NCBI GenBank assembly: GCA_900752975.1 | Contig: CAADXH010000032.1 | Coordinates: forward strand, 1-11,374 | Reading direction: 5' to 3' | DNA from: Bacilli bacterium | Lineage (GTDB): Bacteria > Bacillota_I > Bacilli_A > ML615J-28 > CAG-313 | DNA: 11,374 nucleotides | In this document: piece by piece, positions 6,466 through 11,374 of the stretch | Numbering within the stretch: position 1 is the stretch's first letter | Layout: each line of letters begins with the position of its first letter | Made by a program: the position numbers and the translations under genes | The notes under the pieces: model-generated | What the model saw: only the letters and a program-made list of their open reading frames with translations | What the model was told of the DNA's origin: nothing | Databases searched by the model: none

Positions 6466-7142
6466 AAAAAATTATAATTGCATATCGCCATTTAATAATT
6501 TTAATTTGGTTAATTCTTATATTATTAATATTTAAAATAACAACAAACTTTAAATTCAAAAATGGTTCATCATTAGTTTTTATTGGCTTAATAATTATTG
6601 TTCCTTTAATTATATATACATACTCTTTTATAAATATTAAAAAGAATAAAGAAACAGTTAAAATAAATAAAGATGGATATTATCAAACAATTGTAAAAGA
6701 TTTAGAAAAAGGTAATTTCCAAACAAACTTTTTAGATAAAATATCAAACCTTAATCTAAAGTATCTTTGTAATCATTTAGATGTAATAATTGTAAAAATT
6801 ATAAATCATAATCAAGATATTTTAAAAGTAACTTTTAGTCAAAATCAAGCAACTCTAGAAATATTAAATACTAAAATAATTTATCATTTCTACTATAGTC
6901 ACATCATAGATGAATTCACAAAGTATGATATCCGTAATTTTGAATACAAAGAACCTACTGTTTTATATTCTAAAATATTAGAAAAAATTACTTTCTTAAT
7001 TAATAAAGAATATATATATACATATACAAAAAAACAAGTGTCATTAATAACAACACTTGATAATGTAGAAGTATATAATGTTAAACTCAATAAGAAATTA
7101 TTTCAAAAAGAAAATAAAAATCATAAAACCATTACATTATAA
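6462..7142 (+). CDS. Unrecognised two-helix membrane protein
   Basis: I do not recognise this 226-residue protein. It begins with two hydrophobic helices (about residues 9-27 and 36-57) separated by a short Lys/Asn-rich turn. A 165-residue hydrophilic part follows, rich in Lys, Asn, Ile and Tyr, that looks folded: alternating beta-type stretches such as DVIIVKIINH and ATLEILNTKIIYHFYY. The ATG at 6462 overlaps the psuG stop (ATGA) and no good ribosome site precedes it, so translation is probably coupled to psuG. An in-frame ATG at 6423 lies inside psuG and would put polar residues before the first helix; I rejected it. It closes the operon before a strong terminator. Base composition is even more AT-rich than its neighbours, as is common for fast-evolving membrane genes. 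Confidence 0.75.
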   Translation: MKKIIIAYRHLIILIWLILILLIFKITTNFKFKNGSSLVFIGLIIIVPLIIYTYSFINIKKNKETVKINKDGYYQTIVKDLEKGNFQTNFLDKISNLNLKYLCNHLDVIIVKIINHNQDILKVTFSQNQATLEILNTKIIYHFYYSHIIDEFTKYDIRNFEYKEPTVLYSKILEKITFLINKEYIYTYTKKQVSLITTLDNVEVYNVKLNKKLFQKENKNHKTITL

Positions 7143-7193
7143 AAAAGTCTCCATTAAAGTGAACTAAATGATGTTCACTTTATGGGGACTTTT
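7143..7193. terminator. Bidirectional terminator between convergent genes
   Basis: A stem of about 20 pairs joins AAAGTC...GTGAAC (about 7144-7164) to GTTCAC...GACTTT (7173-7193), with one bulged T, one T-G wobble and an eight-base loop. Both flanks form A/T tails (AAAAAAG on the left, CTTTTAATTT on the right), so it can stop transcripts from either side. The stop codon of the minus-strand gene (7194-7192) lies at its edge. Confidence 0.88.
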
Positions 7194-7908
7194 AATTTGG
7201 TCTATATTCTTCTAAGAAAATAGTATATATATAATCAATTCCAAGCTCACAGGTCATTAAGGCATTAATTGGATCATTAATATTATAAGTACCAATTTTT
7301 AATCTACTTTCATGACACATATCAACAAGGTCTTTAGATAACTTCATTTGAGGTAGAGTTATATCAAGGTGATATTTTATCGCATCAAAAAATAAATGAT
7401 CAGAAAAATTATTAGAGCGTAATTCTAGTAAAATATCGAAATCTAAGTTTCGAATAAACTTTAGATATTTAATATCTGTAGAGATAATTTTTACCTTTTT
7501 AATCATGTTGAGCTCTTTAATTTCTTCAAAAAGTTGGGTAAGTTCATGTTTGCCGATTGGAGGATGTAATTCAATACATGCAAGTTTACGGTATCTATCA
7601 CATAATAATAGAAAATCTTTTAAAGTTGACATATAGCATAAGTTATTACTTCCAATGGGAATTTGTTTTAATTCCTCATAATTAGTTAAACTTATGTGTA
7701 TTTTTTGCTTAGTTAGCTTTTTTAAGTCACGGTACCTAGAAGTAATAATAACTCGATCTTTCGTAAATCGTATATCACATTTAACCCCTAAGTACATTCT
7801 ATTACAACTAGCCATGAATGCCGCATAACTATTGTCTGGTTCTAAATATCCACAACCACCATCACTGATTAATCTAGTGTTTTTACTATCTACTTTTATA
7901 ATATCCAT
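7192..7908 (-). CDS. Degenerate GDPD-fold protein, probably non-catalytic
   Basis: The 238-residue protein follows the layout of glycerophosphodiester phosphodiesterases: the N-terminal strand and loop LISDGGCGYLEPDNSYAAF, then VKCDIRFTKDRVIITSR, MSTLKDFL, a CIELH strand, and the closing IGTYNIND and GIDYIYT segments. The residues that make GDPD an enzyme are gone. The catalytic HR reads D16-G17, PEN reads PDN, the metal-binding ExD reads K43-C-D45, the second catalytic His of HD reads S57-R58, and the IEIK Lys is His115. It therefore looks like a pseudoenzyme, perhaps binding a phosphodiester or polyol ligand. The ATG at 7908 is preferred over 7923: the extended -10 puts the transcript start near 7928, and TGAGG (7922-7918) gives a ribosome site nine bases before 7908. 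It is cytoplasmic, with no signal peptide, and is transcribed alone. Confidence 0.75.
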   Translation of the reverse strand: MDIIKVDSKNTRLISDGGCGYLEPDNSYAAFMASCNRMYLGVKCDIRFTKDRVIITSRYRDLKKLTKQKIHISLTNYEELKQIPIGSNNLCYMSTLKDFLLLCDRYRKLACIELHPPIGKHELTQLFEEIKELNMIKKVKIISTDIKYLKFIRNLDFDILLELRSNNFSDHLFFDAIKYHLDITLPQMKLSKDLVDMCHESRLKIGTYNINDPINALMTCELGIDYIYTIFLEEYRPN

Positions 7909-7934
7909 AGATTCATACCTCATAAAGTAGATAT

Positions 7935-7943
7935 ATTATATCA
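7935..7943 (-). promoter_or_regulatory. Extended -10 promoter of the GDPD-like gene
   Basis: The minus strand reads TGATATAAT (7943-7935), an extended -10 identical to that of the tRNA promoter. No clear -35 is found: the position about 17 bp upstream is a T-rich tract. Confidence 0.55.
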
Positions 7944-7979
7944 TAATTAACAATATAAAAAAGGGAGATTGCTTTTTGA

Positions 7980-8008
7980 TTTATTTTGTTATCTATAAAT
8001 GGTATAAT
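7980..8008 (+). promoter_or_regulatory. Promoter of the methyltransferase-rsuA operon
   Basis: A perfect TATAAT (8003-8008) is preceded by TGG (extended -10), with a weak TTTATT (7980-7985) 17 bp upstream. The predicted start, about 8014, gives a short leader carrying GAGGT (8016-8020) before the ATG at 8027. Confidence 0.65.
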
Positions 8009-8026
8009 AGAAAAAGAGGTAGTAAT

Positions 8027-8746
8027 ATGGTTAAGAAATATAAAAGAAATAGTGAATATAGTTATTCTTTAGGAACAACCCTAACATTTGAATTATTAAA
8101 CTCCAAACCAAATGTGGTCACAAAAGTTTATCTTCATCCGGATTTTAAACATGATGAAACATATGATAAGTTAATTTCTTTATGTGATAAATATGACATT
8201 GTGTATGAAGTAAGTATTAAACCATTTAATATTTTATCGGATAAAGAAAATTGTTATGTTATCGGTGAATTTAAAAAATATGATTCAATAATAGAAAATA
8301 CCAATCATGTAGTTTTAGTTAACCCATCAGATGCGGGAAATATGGGAACTATCATGCGTAGTTCATTAGGTTTTGGTATAAAAAATCTAGTAGTTATTTC
8401 CCCAGCGGTAGATCACTTTAATCCTAAAGTAATTAGAAGTTCAATGGGGGCGATATTTAGTATGAATGTAAAATACTATGATAACTTTAATGAGTATATT
8501 AAAGAATATCCCAATCGTGATATATATACTTTAATGTTACAAGCTAAACAAAGTTTAGTTGAAGTACCCAAAACAGAAAAACATTTTTCCCTTGTGTTTG
8601 GTAATGAAGCAACAGGACTCCCTCGTGAATTCTTACAAATAGGAACTCCGGTAATTATTAAACATTCACATGCAATTGATAGTTTAAATCTACCTATTGC
8701 GGTGAGTATAACACTATATGAATTTACAAAAAAATACTTTAATTAG
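8027..8746 (+). CDS. SpoU/TrmH-family RNA 2'-O-ribose methyltransferase
   Basis: This 239-residue SPOUT-class enzyme transfers a methyl group from S-adenosylmethionine to a ribose 2'-OH of rRNA or tRNA. An N-terminal L30e-like substrate-binding domain (about 1-85, with YSLGTTLTFELL and TKVYLH strands) precedes the knotted catalytic domain. Motif 1 is NPSDAGNMGTIMRSSLGFG (99-117) with the catalytic Arg111 and Asn105. Motif 2 is LVFGNEATGLP (189-199). Motif 3 is SLNLPIAVSI (219-228), a variant of the usual SLNVSxAxxI. The target nucleotide cannot be told from the sequence. The ATG at 8027 has GAGGT six bases upstream. A longer frame from a TTG at 7976 would begin upstream of the -10 element and was rejected. 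rsuA follows after eight bases, so the two modification enzymes are co-transcribed. Confidence 0.92.
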   Translation: MVKKYKRNSEYSYSLGTTLTFELLNSKPNVVTKVYLHPDFKHDETYDKLISLCDKYDIVYEVSIKPFNILSDKENCYVIGEFKKYDSIIENTNHVVLVNPSDAGNMGTIMRSSLGFGIKNLVVISPAVDHFNPKVIRSSMGAIFSMNVKYYDNFNEYIKEYPNRDIYTLMLQAKQSLVEVPKTEKHFSLVFGNEATGLPREFLQIGTPVIIKHSHAIDSLNLPIAVSITLYEFTKKYFN

Positions 8747-8754
8747 GTGTAAAT

Positions 8755-9450
8755 ATGCGGCTGGATAAATTTTTAAGCACATCAGGAATCGGCACAAGAA
8801 GTGAGGTAAAGAAATATATTAAAAAAGGAATTGTTAAAGTAAATAACGAAATAATAAAGGATGATGGTTACATTATTGATGAAAATGTAGATAGGGTAGT
8901 ATATAATAATCAAGAAGTGACTTATCAAAAATATCATTATTATATGCTTAATAAACCTGCAGGTTATGTTACATCAACTAAAGATAAAGAAGTTACCGTT
9001 ATGTCACTAATTAAAGAATTCCCTAAGTTTAAACTAAGTCCAGTTGGAAGACTCGATAAAGATACTGAAGGATTGTTAATAATTACTGATAATGGCGAAT
9101 TAATACACGAACTTACTTCTCCCAAAAAGCATATACCAAAAACCTATTATGTTGAAACTCTTGAAAACATCACCAATAATGATGTGAAGATGCTTGAAGA
9201 AGGTGTAACCTTAGATGATGGTTATCGCACTTTACCAAGTGAAGCCATTAAAAAAGGTGATAAAATAATCTATCTTACAATTTATGAGGGGAAGTATCAT
9301 CAAGTTAAAAGAATGCTAGAAGCCATAAACAATAAAGTAACATACTTAAAACGTGTTAAAATGAATAACCTTGAACTTGATGAAACTCTTAAAAAAGGTG
9401 AGTATAGAAAACTTTCAAATGATGAATTAGAACAATTAATCAAATCATAA
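8755..9450 (+). CDS. rsuA: RsuA-type 16S rRNA pseudouridine synthase
   Basis: The RsuA/RluB/E/F branch isomerises uridine to pseudouridine in rRNA; RsuA itself acts on 16S position 516 (E. coli numbering). The 231-residue protein has an N-terminal S4 RNA-binding domain (MRLDKFLS... to about residue 50). The catalytic domain opens with YMLNKPAGYVTS (63-74) and holds the catalytic motif VGRLDKDTEGLLIIT with Asp101. Closing motifs are KTYYVE and the GKYHQVKRM segment. The length equals typical RsuA, and it lacks the long basic C-terminal tail common in RluB, which favours RsuA. The closest relatives RluB and RluE/F cannot be fully excluded. The ribosome site TAGGTG overlaps the stop of the preceding methyltransferase gene, indicating coupled translation. 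Confidence 0.92.
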   Translation: MRLDKFLSTSGIGTRSEVKKYIKKGIVKVNNEIIKDDGYIIDENVDRVVYNNQEVTYQKYHYYMLNKPAGYVTSTKDKEVTVMSLIKEFPKFKLSPVGRLDKDTEGLLIITDNGELIHELTSPKKHIPKTYYVETLENITNNDVKMLEEGVTLDDGYRTLPSEAIKKGDKIIYLTIYEGKYHQVKRMLEAINNKVTYLKRVKMNNLELDETLKKGEYRKLSNDELEQLIKS

Positions 9451-9495
9451 AAAAACAAAAGCATATCCAGCTCAGTCTATTGGATATGCTTCTTT
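9451..9495. terminator. Bidirectional terminator between rsuA and yidD
   Basis: AAGCATATCCA (9459-9469) pairs perfectly with TGGATATGCTT (9481-9491) across an 11-base loop. On the minus strand the stem is followed by TTGTTTTTTT, an excellent tail for the yidD transcript. On the plus strand the tail is only TTCTTTAAA, weaker but usable for rsuA. The yidD stop codon (9479-9477) is inside the loop. Confidence 0.87.
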
Positions 9496-10211
9496 AAATT
9501 ATTTCTGACTACAATATAGTCAGTCGTATAATTATTTATATATATATTACTATGGCCTAAATAGGTGATACCATGACTTAAATAATTATTGATGTCATTA
9601 TATGTTTGTTTATAATTAAAAGGTAATAATTTTTTCTTAACCAATTTTTTAAACAAATATAGTCGTTCATTAAATAATTGAATTTGAGTGTCACTCATTT
9701 CAAGGATTTTGACATTATCATATAGTATAGTATATTCATTGGTATTATAAATTTTTACATATTCATCACTAATTAATTCATTTATATTATTGCTTTGTTT
9801 CAATTGTTTAGAAAAATCATCAAATGACAAGTTATTCTCTTTTAAATAATAAGACCCAAAAGTTGCTTCATATATATATGTAATAAAATCTTGTACTTGC
9901 ATTAAAGGATGATTTTTAAACTCATTAAGTAGATAAGGATTAAATGACTCTAATGCTTTTTGTTCTTCTTTAAGGGCTAATTTTTCTTTTCTAGTTAATG
10001 GAACTGGGTCATACATTTTCCTTGTAAAAGGGTTACACCTAATTATTCTGAATAAAGTAAGAAATGAAGCCTTTATAAAATTAAATTTTTCATAACATCC
10101 AATTGCATAATTGGAACAACTAGGATAATGCTTGCATCTACCAGTACCGATAACTGCTTTGTTTTGTTGGTATTTTTTAATACACTTAATTGCGAGAGAA
10201 TTTAAAAACAT
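9477..10211 (-). CDS. yidD: YidD-family membrane insertion factor with long C-terminal extension
   Basis: Residues 1-71 are a complete YidD domain: an amphipathic N-terminal helix (MFLNSLAIKCIKKYQQ), GRCKHYPSCSNYA (24-36) with C26 and C32, IIRCNPF (56-62) with C59, and the DPVP signature (68-71). The usual GG before DPVP is KM. YidD proteins are normally 70-100 residues and assist YidC-dependent membrane protein insertion. This one is 244 residues. The extra 173 residues start with a charged helix (TRKEKLALKEEQKAL) and continue as a mostly helical, Asn/Lys/Tyr-rich domain I do not recognise, with no membrane helix. The ATG at 10211 is preferred over 10223, because the predicted transcript start, about 10221, falls within the first ATG and GGTGAT (10221-10216) gives the ribosome contact. 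Unlike in many bacteria, rpmH and rnpA are not adjacent. Confidence 0.88.
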   Translation of the reverse strand: MFLNSLAIKCIKKYQQNKAVIGTGRCKHYPSCSNYAIGCYEKFNFIKASFLTLFRIIRCNPFTRKMYDPVPLTRKEKLALKEEQKALESFNPYLLNEFKNHPLMQVQDFITYIYEATFGSYYLKENNLSFDDFSKQLKQSNNINELISDEYVKIYNTNEYTILYDNVKILEMSDTQIQLFNERLYLFKKLVKKKLLPFNYKQTYNDINNYLSHGITYLGHSNIYINNYTTDYIVVRNNLKKHIQ

Positions 10212-10227
10212 ATATATCACCATAATG

Positions 10228-10256
10228 ATTATACTAAAAAATTATCTTTTTTGCAA
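10228..10256 (-). promoter_or_regulatory. Promoter of the extended yidD gene
   Basis: The minus strand has TTGCAA (10256-10251), 17 bp, then TATAAT (10233-10228). The expected start, near 10221, gives a leader of about ten bases before the ATG at 10211. Confidence 0.7.
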
Positions 10257-10291
10257 GGTATTAAATTGAGACAAATGGTAAAAATAGTATT

Positions 10292-10909
10292 ATGAAATGG
10301 ATAATATTAATATTAGTTTTTTTAATCTTATTTTTACTTAGCAGTAAATTAGAATTCAGAGTATACAAACAAGAAGCAGGAAAAGGCGAAGTATCATTAG
10401 TTTTAGTATTTTTGTTTTGGTATATAAAGTTAAAAACCATTGATTTTGGTAGCTACTTAAAAAAGACAATGGAAATGTATACAATGAAAGAAAACATAAA
10501 GATGACACTATCACAAATAAAAACTGTCATTGAAAATAATCAATTACTTCAAAAATATTTAAAACAAATAACCATAGAAAAAGTTACAATAATTCCAAGG
10601 TGGAATAGTGAAAATCCATCATTCTATGCTATTTTAACAATTATAAATTGGAATATAATTAGTACTATCAAGTATATATTGGATACTTATTTTAAAAAAG
10701 TTTATAATGAGTATTATGGCGTTATTATGAATGATGAAAGTAAAAAAGGAATTAATATAGAAATAATTGGTTCAGTTACTATTTTTAAACTATTAGTAGT
10801 ATCCATTTTAAATTTGAAACAAATTATTAAAATAATCAAAAAGGAGAAACAAAATGGAAGAGCCAAGACCAATCAATCAGCTACTTCAAATAGCGATGGA
10901 CTCACTTAA
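10292..10909 (+). CDS. DUF2953-like membrane-anchored protein (YtfI-type)
   Basis: This 205-residue protein has one N-terminal membrane helix (about residues 2-17, WIILILVFLILFLL), a strand-rich stretch with VSLVLVFLFWYIKLK, a helical middle, and a C-terminal half with EKVTIIPRW and NIEIIGSVTIFKLL. This layout, and the position directly before a ytfJ-type gene, match the DUF2953 protein YtfI of Bacillus. The sequence is divergent: the usual GTGDA-type motif is replaced by NPSFYAILTIINW. The function of the family is unknown; a sporulation link is inferred from its partner. I find no ribosome site before the ATG at 10292 and no convincing promoter. The only alternative in-frame ATGs would remove the membrane helix, so this start is kept. 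The last 56 bases overlap the next gene, whose ribosome site lies inside this one. Confidence 0.65.
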   Translation: MKWIILILVFLILFLLSSKLEFRVYKQEAGKGEVSLVLVFLFWYIKLKTIDFGSYLKKTMEMYTMKENIKMTLSQIKTVIENNQLLQKYLKQITIEKVTIIPRWNSENPSFYAILTIINWNIISTIKYILDTYFKKVYNEYYGVIMNDESKKGINIEIIGSVTIFKLLVVSILNLKQIIKIIKKEKQNGRAKTNQSATSNSDGLT

Positions 10910-11267
10910 AGAGTTAACGGATGTTAATATAATTGTAGGAGATAAGATAACATTTAATAATATTAGTGTAATTCCCATATCAAAAGTTAAATGTGGTTTT
11001 GTAAGTGGTGGAATAGACCAATTAAGGAAAAAAACATATGATGATTCTAACCCATTTGGCGGTGGGGCAGGAGGTACCCTAAATATTACACCAGTTGCTT
11101 TTTTAGCTTTTGTTGATAATGATGTAAAAGTATTACACTTAGAAGAAAATCCTCATGTGCTTGAAAAACTGATAGACTTTATACCTAACACAATTCAAAC
11201 AGTCATAAAAAATGTTAAGAAAGAACAAAAACAAAATAATGTAAAAGTTGTTGAAAAGACTATATAA
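10854..11267 (+). CDS. ytfJ: YtfJ/GerW-family protein
   Basis: This 137-residue protein shows the full GerW/YtfJ pattern: an N-terminal helix (INQLLQIAMDSLKELTDV), VGD (28-30), VIPISKV (39-45), GFVSGG (48-53), the glycine-rich NPFGGGAGG (66-74), ITPVAFL, and LHLEENPHVLEKLIDFIP. A Lys/Gln-rich tail ends it. In Bacillus subtilis GerW (YtfJ) is a spore protein needed for normal germination. Homologues also occur in bacteria not known to sporulate, so the gene alone does not prove sporulation. AAGGAG (10841-10846) lies seven bases before the ATG, within the preceding gene, so expression is coupled to the DUF2953-like gene. Confidence 0.9.
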   Translation: MEEPRPINQLLQIAMDSLKELTDVNIIVGDKITFNNISVIPISKVKCGFVSGGIDQLRKKTYDDSNPFGGGAGGTLNITPVAFLAFVDNDVKVLHLEENPHVLEKLIDFIPNTIQTVIKNVKKEQKQNNVKVVEKTI

Positions 11268-11270
11268 AAA

Positions 11271-11288
11271 CAAGGATATTAATCCTTG
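11271..11288 (+). other. Short hairpin after ytfJ without a T tract
   Basis: CAAGGAT (11271-11277) pairs perfectly with ATCCTTG (11282-11288) over a four-base loop. No T run follows directly, so it is not a terminator by itself. It may protect the mRNA 3' end, or compete with pairing between AAGGA and TCCTT (11306-11310). Confidence 0.45.
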
Positions 11289-11301
11289 CCAGTTTGTTGA
11301 C

Positions 11302-11343
11302 AAAGTCCTTTTTTTAGCGTCGCTTAAATAAGGGCTTTTTTCT
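11302..11343 (+). terminator. Likely terminator of the DUF2953-ytfJ transcript
   Basis: AAAGTCCTT (11302-11310) pairs with AAGGGCTTT (11330-11338) with one T-G wobble, and a T-rich tail (TTTTTTCTTT) overlaps the end of the stem. The loop is long (19 bases), so confidence is moderate. The rest of the stretch after 11268 carries no gene. Confidence 0.6.
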
Positions 11344-11365
11344 TTAATGTATTTTGCACCATTTT

Positions 11366-11374
11366 TGATATAAA
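11366..11374 (+). promoter_or_regulatory. Possible extended -10 of a gene beyond the right edge
   Basis: The last nine bases read TGATATAAA, nearly identical to the TGATATAAT elements elsewhere in the window, and follow a terminator. No clear -35 is seen and the downstream gene is not in view. Confidence 0.3.

Noticed and set aside
7008..7026. TA-rich run as a possible origin or tandem repeat
   Set aside because: It lies in an AT-rich coding region and shows no iteron or DnaA-box arrangement; chance composition is enough.
7976..8026. TTG start giving the SpoU methyltransferase 17 extra residues
   Set aside because: It lies upstream of the -10 element at 8003-8008 and would not be in the transcript; the ATG at 8027 has its own GAGGT site.
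1..11374. UGA-as-Trp genetic code, suggested by the AT-rich mycoplasma-like composition
   Set aside because: psuG and the nitroreductase end naturally at TGA where homologues end, Trp is written TGG, and no conserved Trp position was seen encoded by TGA.

Overview
The window looks like chromosomal DNA from a low-GC member of the Bacillota. Class Bacilli is likely: Erysipelotrichales, RF39 or Izemoplasma-like lineages would fit, but the sequence alone does not settle which. The grounds are very AT-rich DNA, strong AAGGAG/GGAGGTG ribosome binding sites, TATAAT promoters mostly preceded by TGn, YidD and YtfJ/GerW family genes, and a lipoprotein with His/Trp/Cys repeats of a kind common in gut Firmicutes surface proteins. 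Reading frames are intact with TGA as a stop and TGG as Trp, so there is no sign of mycoplasma-type recoding. I see no insertion sequence, prophage, CRISPR array or rRNA.

Layout. (1) 1-748: the 3' part of a YebC/TACO1-family gene, cut by the left edge, and its terminator. (2) 775-941: a stand-alone tRNA-Gly(GCC) with its own promoter and terminator. (3) 962-1816: a short TfoX-N-domain gene and a nitroreductase gene, convergent and overlapping by 34 bp, each with a likely terminator inside the other gene. (4) 1845-7193: a four-gene operon in close succession: PPP-like metallophosphatase with an SH3b-like tail, a large lipoprotein carrying an Amidase_2 peptidoglycan-hydrolase domain, pseudouridine-5'-phosphate glycosidase (psuG), and an unrecognised two-helix membrane protein. 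A long hairpin closes it and also serves the opposing gene. (5) 7192-7943, minus strand: a GDPD-fold protein that has lost its catalytic residues. (6) 7980-9495: an rRNA/tRNA modification operon (SpoU-family 2'-O-methyltransferase, then RsuA-type pseudouridine synthase), ended by a bidirectional terminator. (7) 9477-10256, minus strand: YidD with a C-terminal extension of about 170 residues. (8) 10292-11344: a DUF2953-like membrane protein overlapping a YtfJ/GerW-family gene, matching the Bacillus ytfI-ytfJ order, then a terminator and possibly the promoter of a gene beyond the right edge.

How the genes relate. Most are housekeeping: translation (YebC, tRNA, SpoU, RsuA), membrane protein insertion (YidD) and redox (nitroreductase). 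The operon at 1.9-7.1 kb is the accessory-looking part and the best candidate for undescribed biology. It couples a cytoplasmic phosphatase by translational overlap to a surface amidase, followed by a nucleotide-salvage enzyme and a membrane protein of unknown role. I found nothing that proves a novel system. The extended YidD, the degenerate GDPD and this operon are the items most worth checking.
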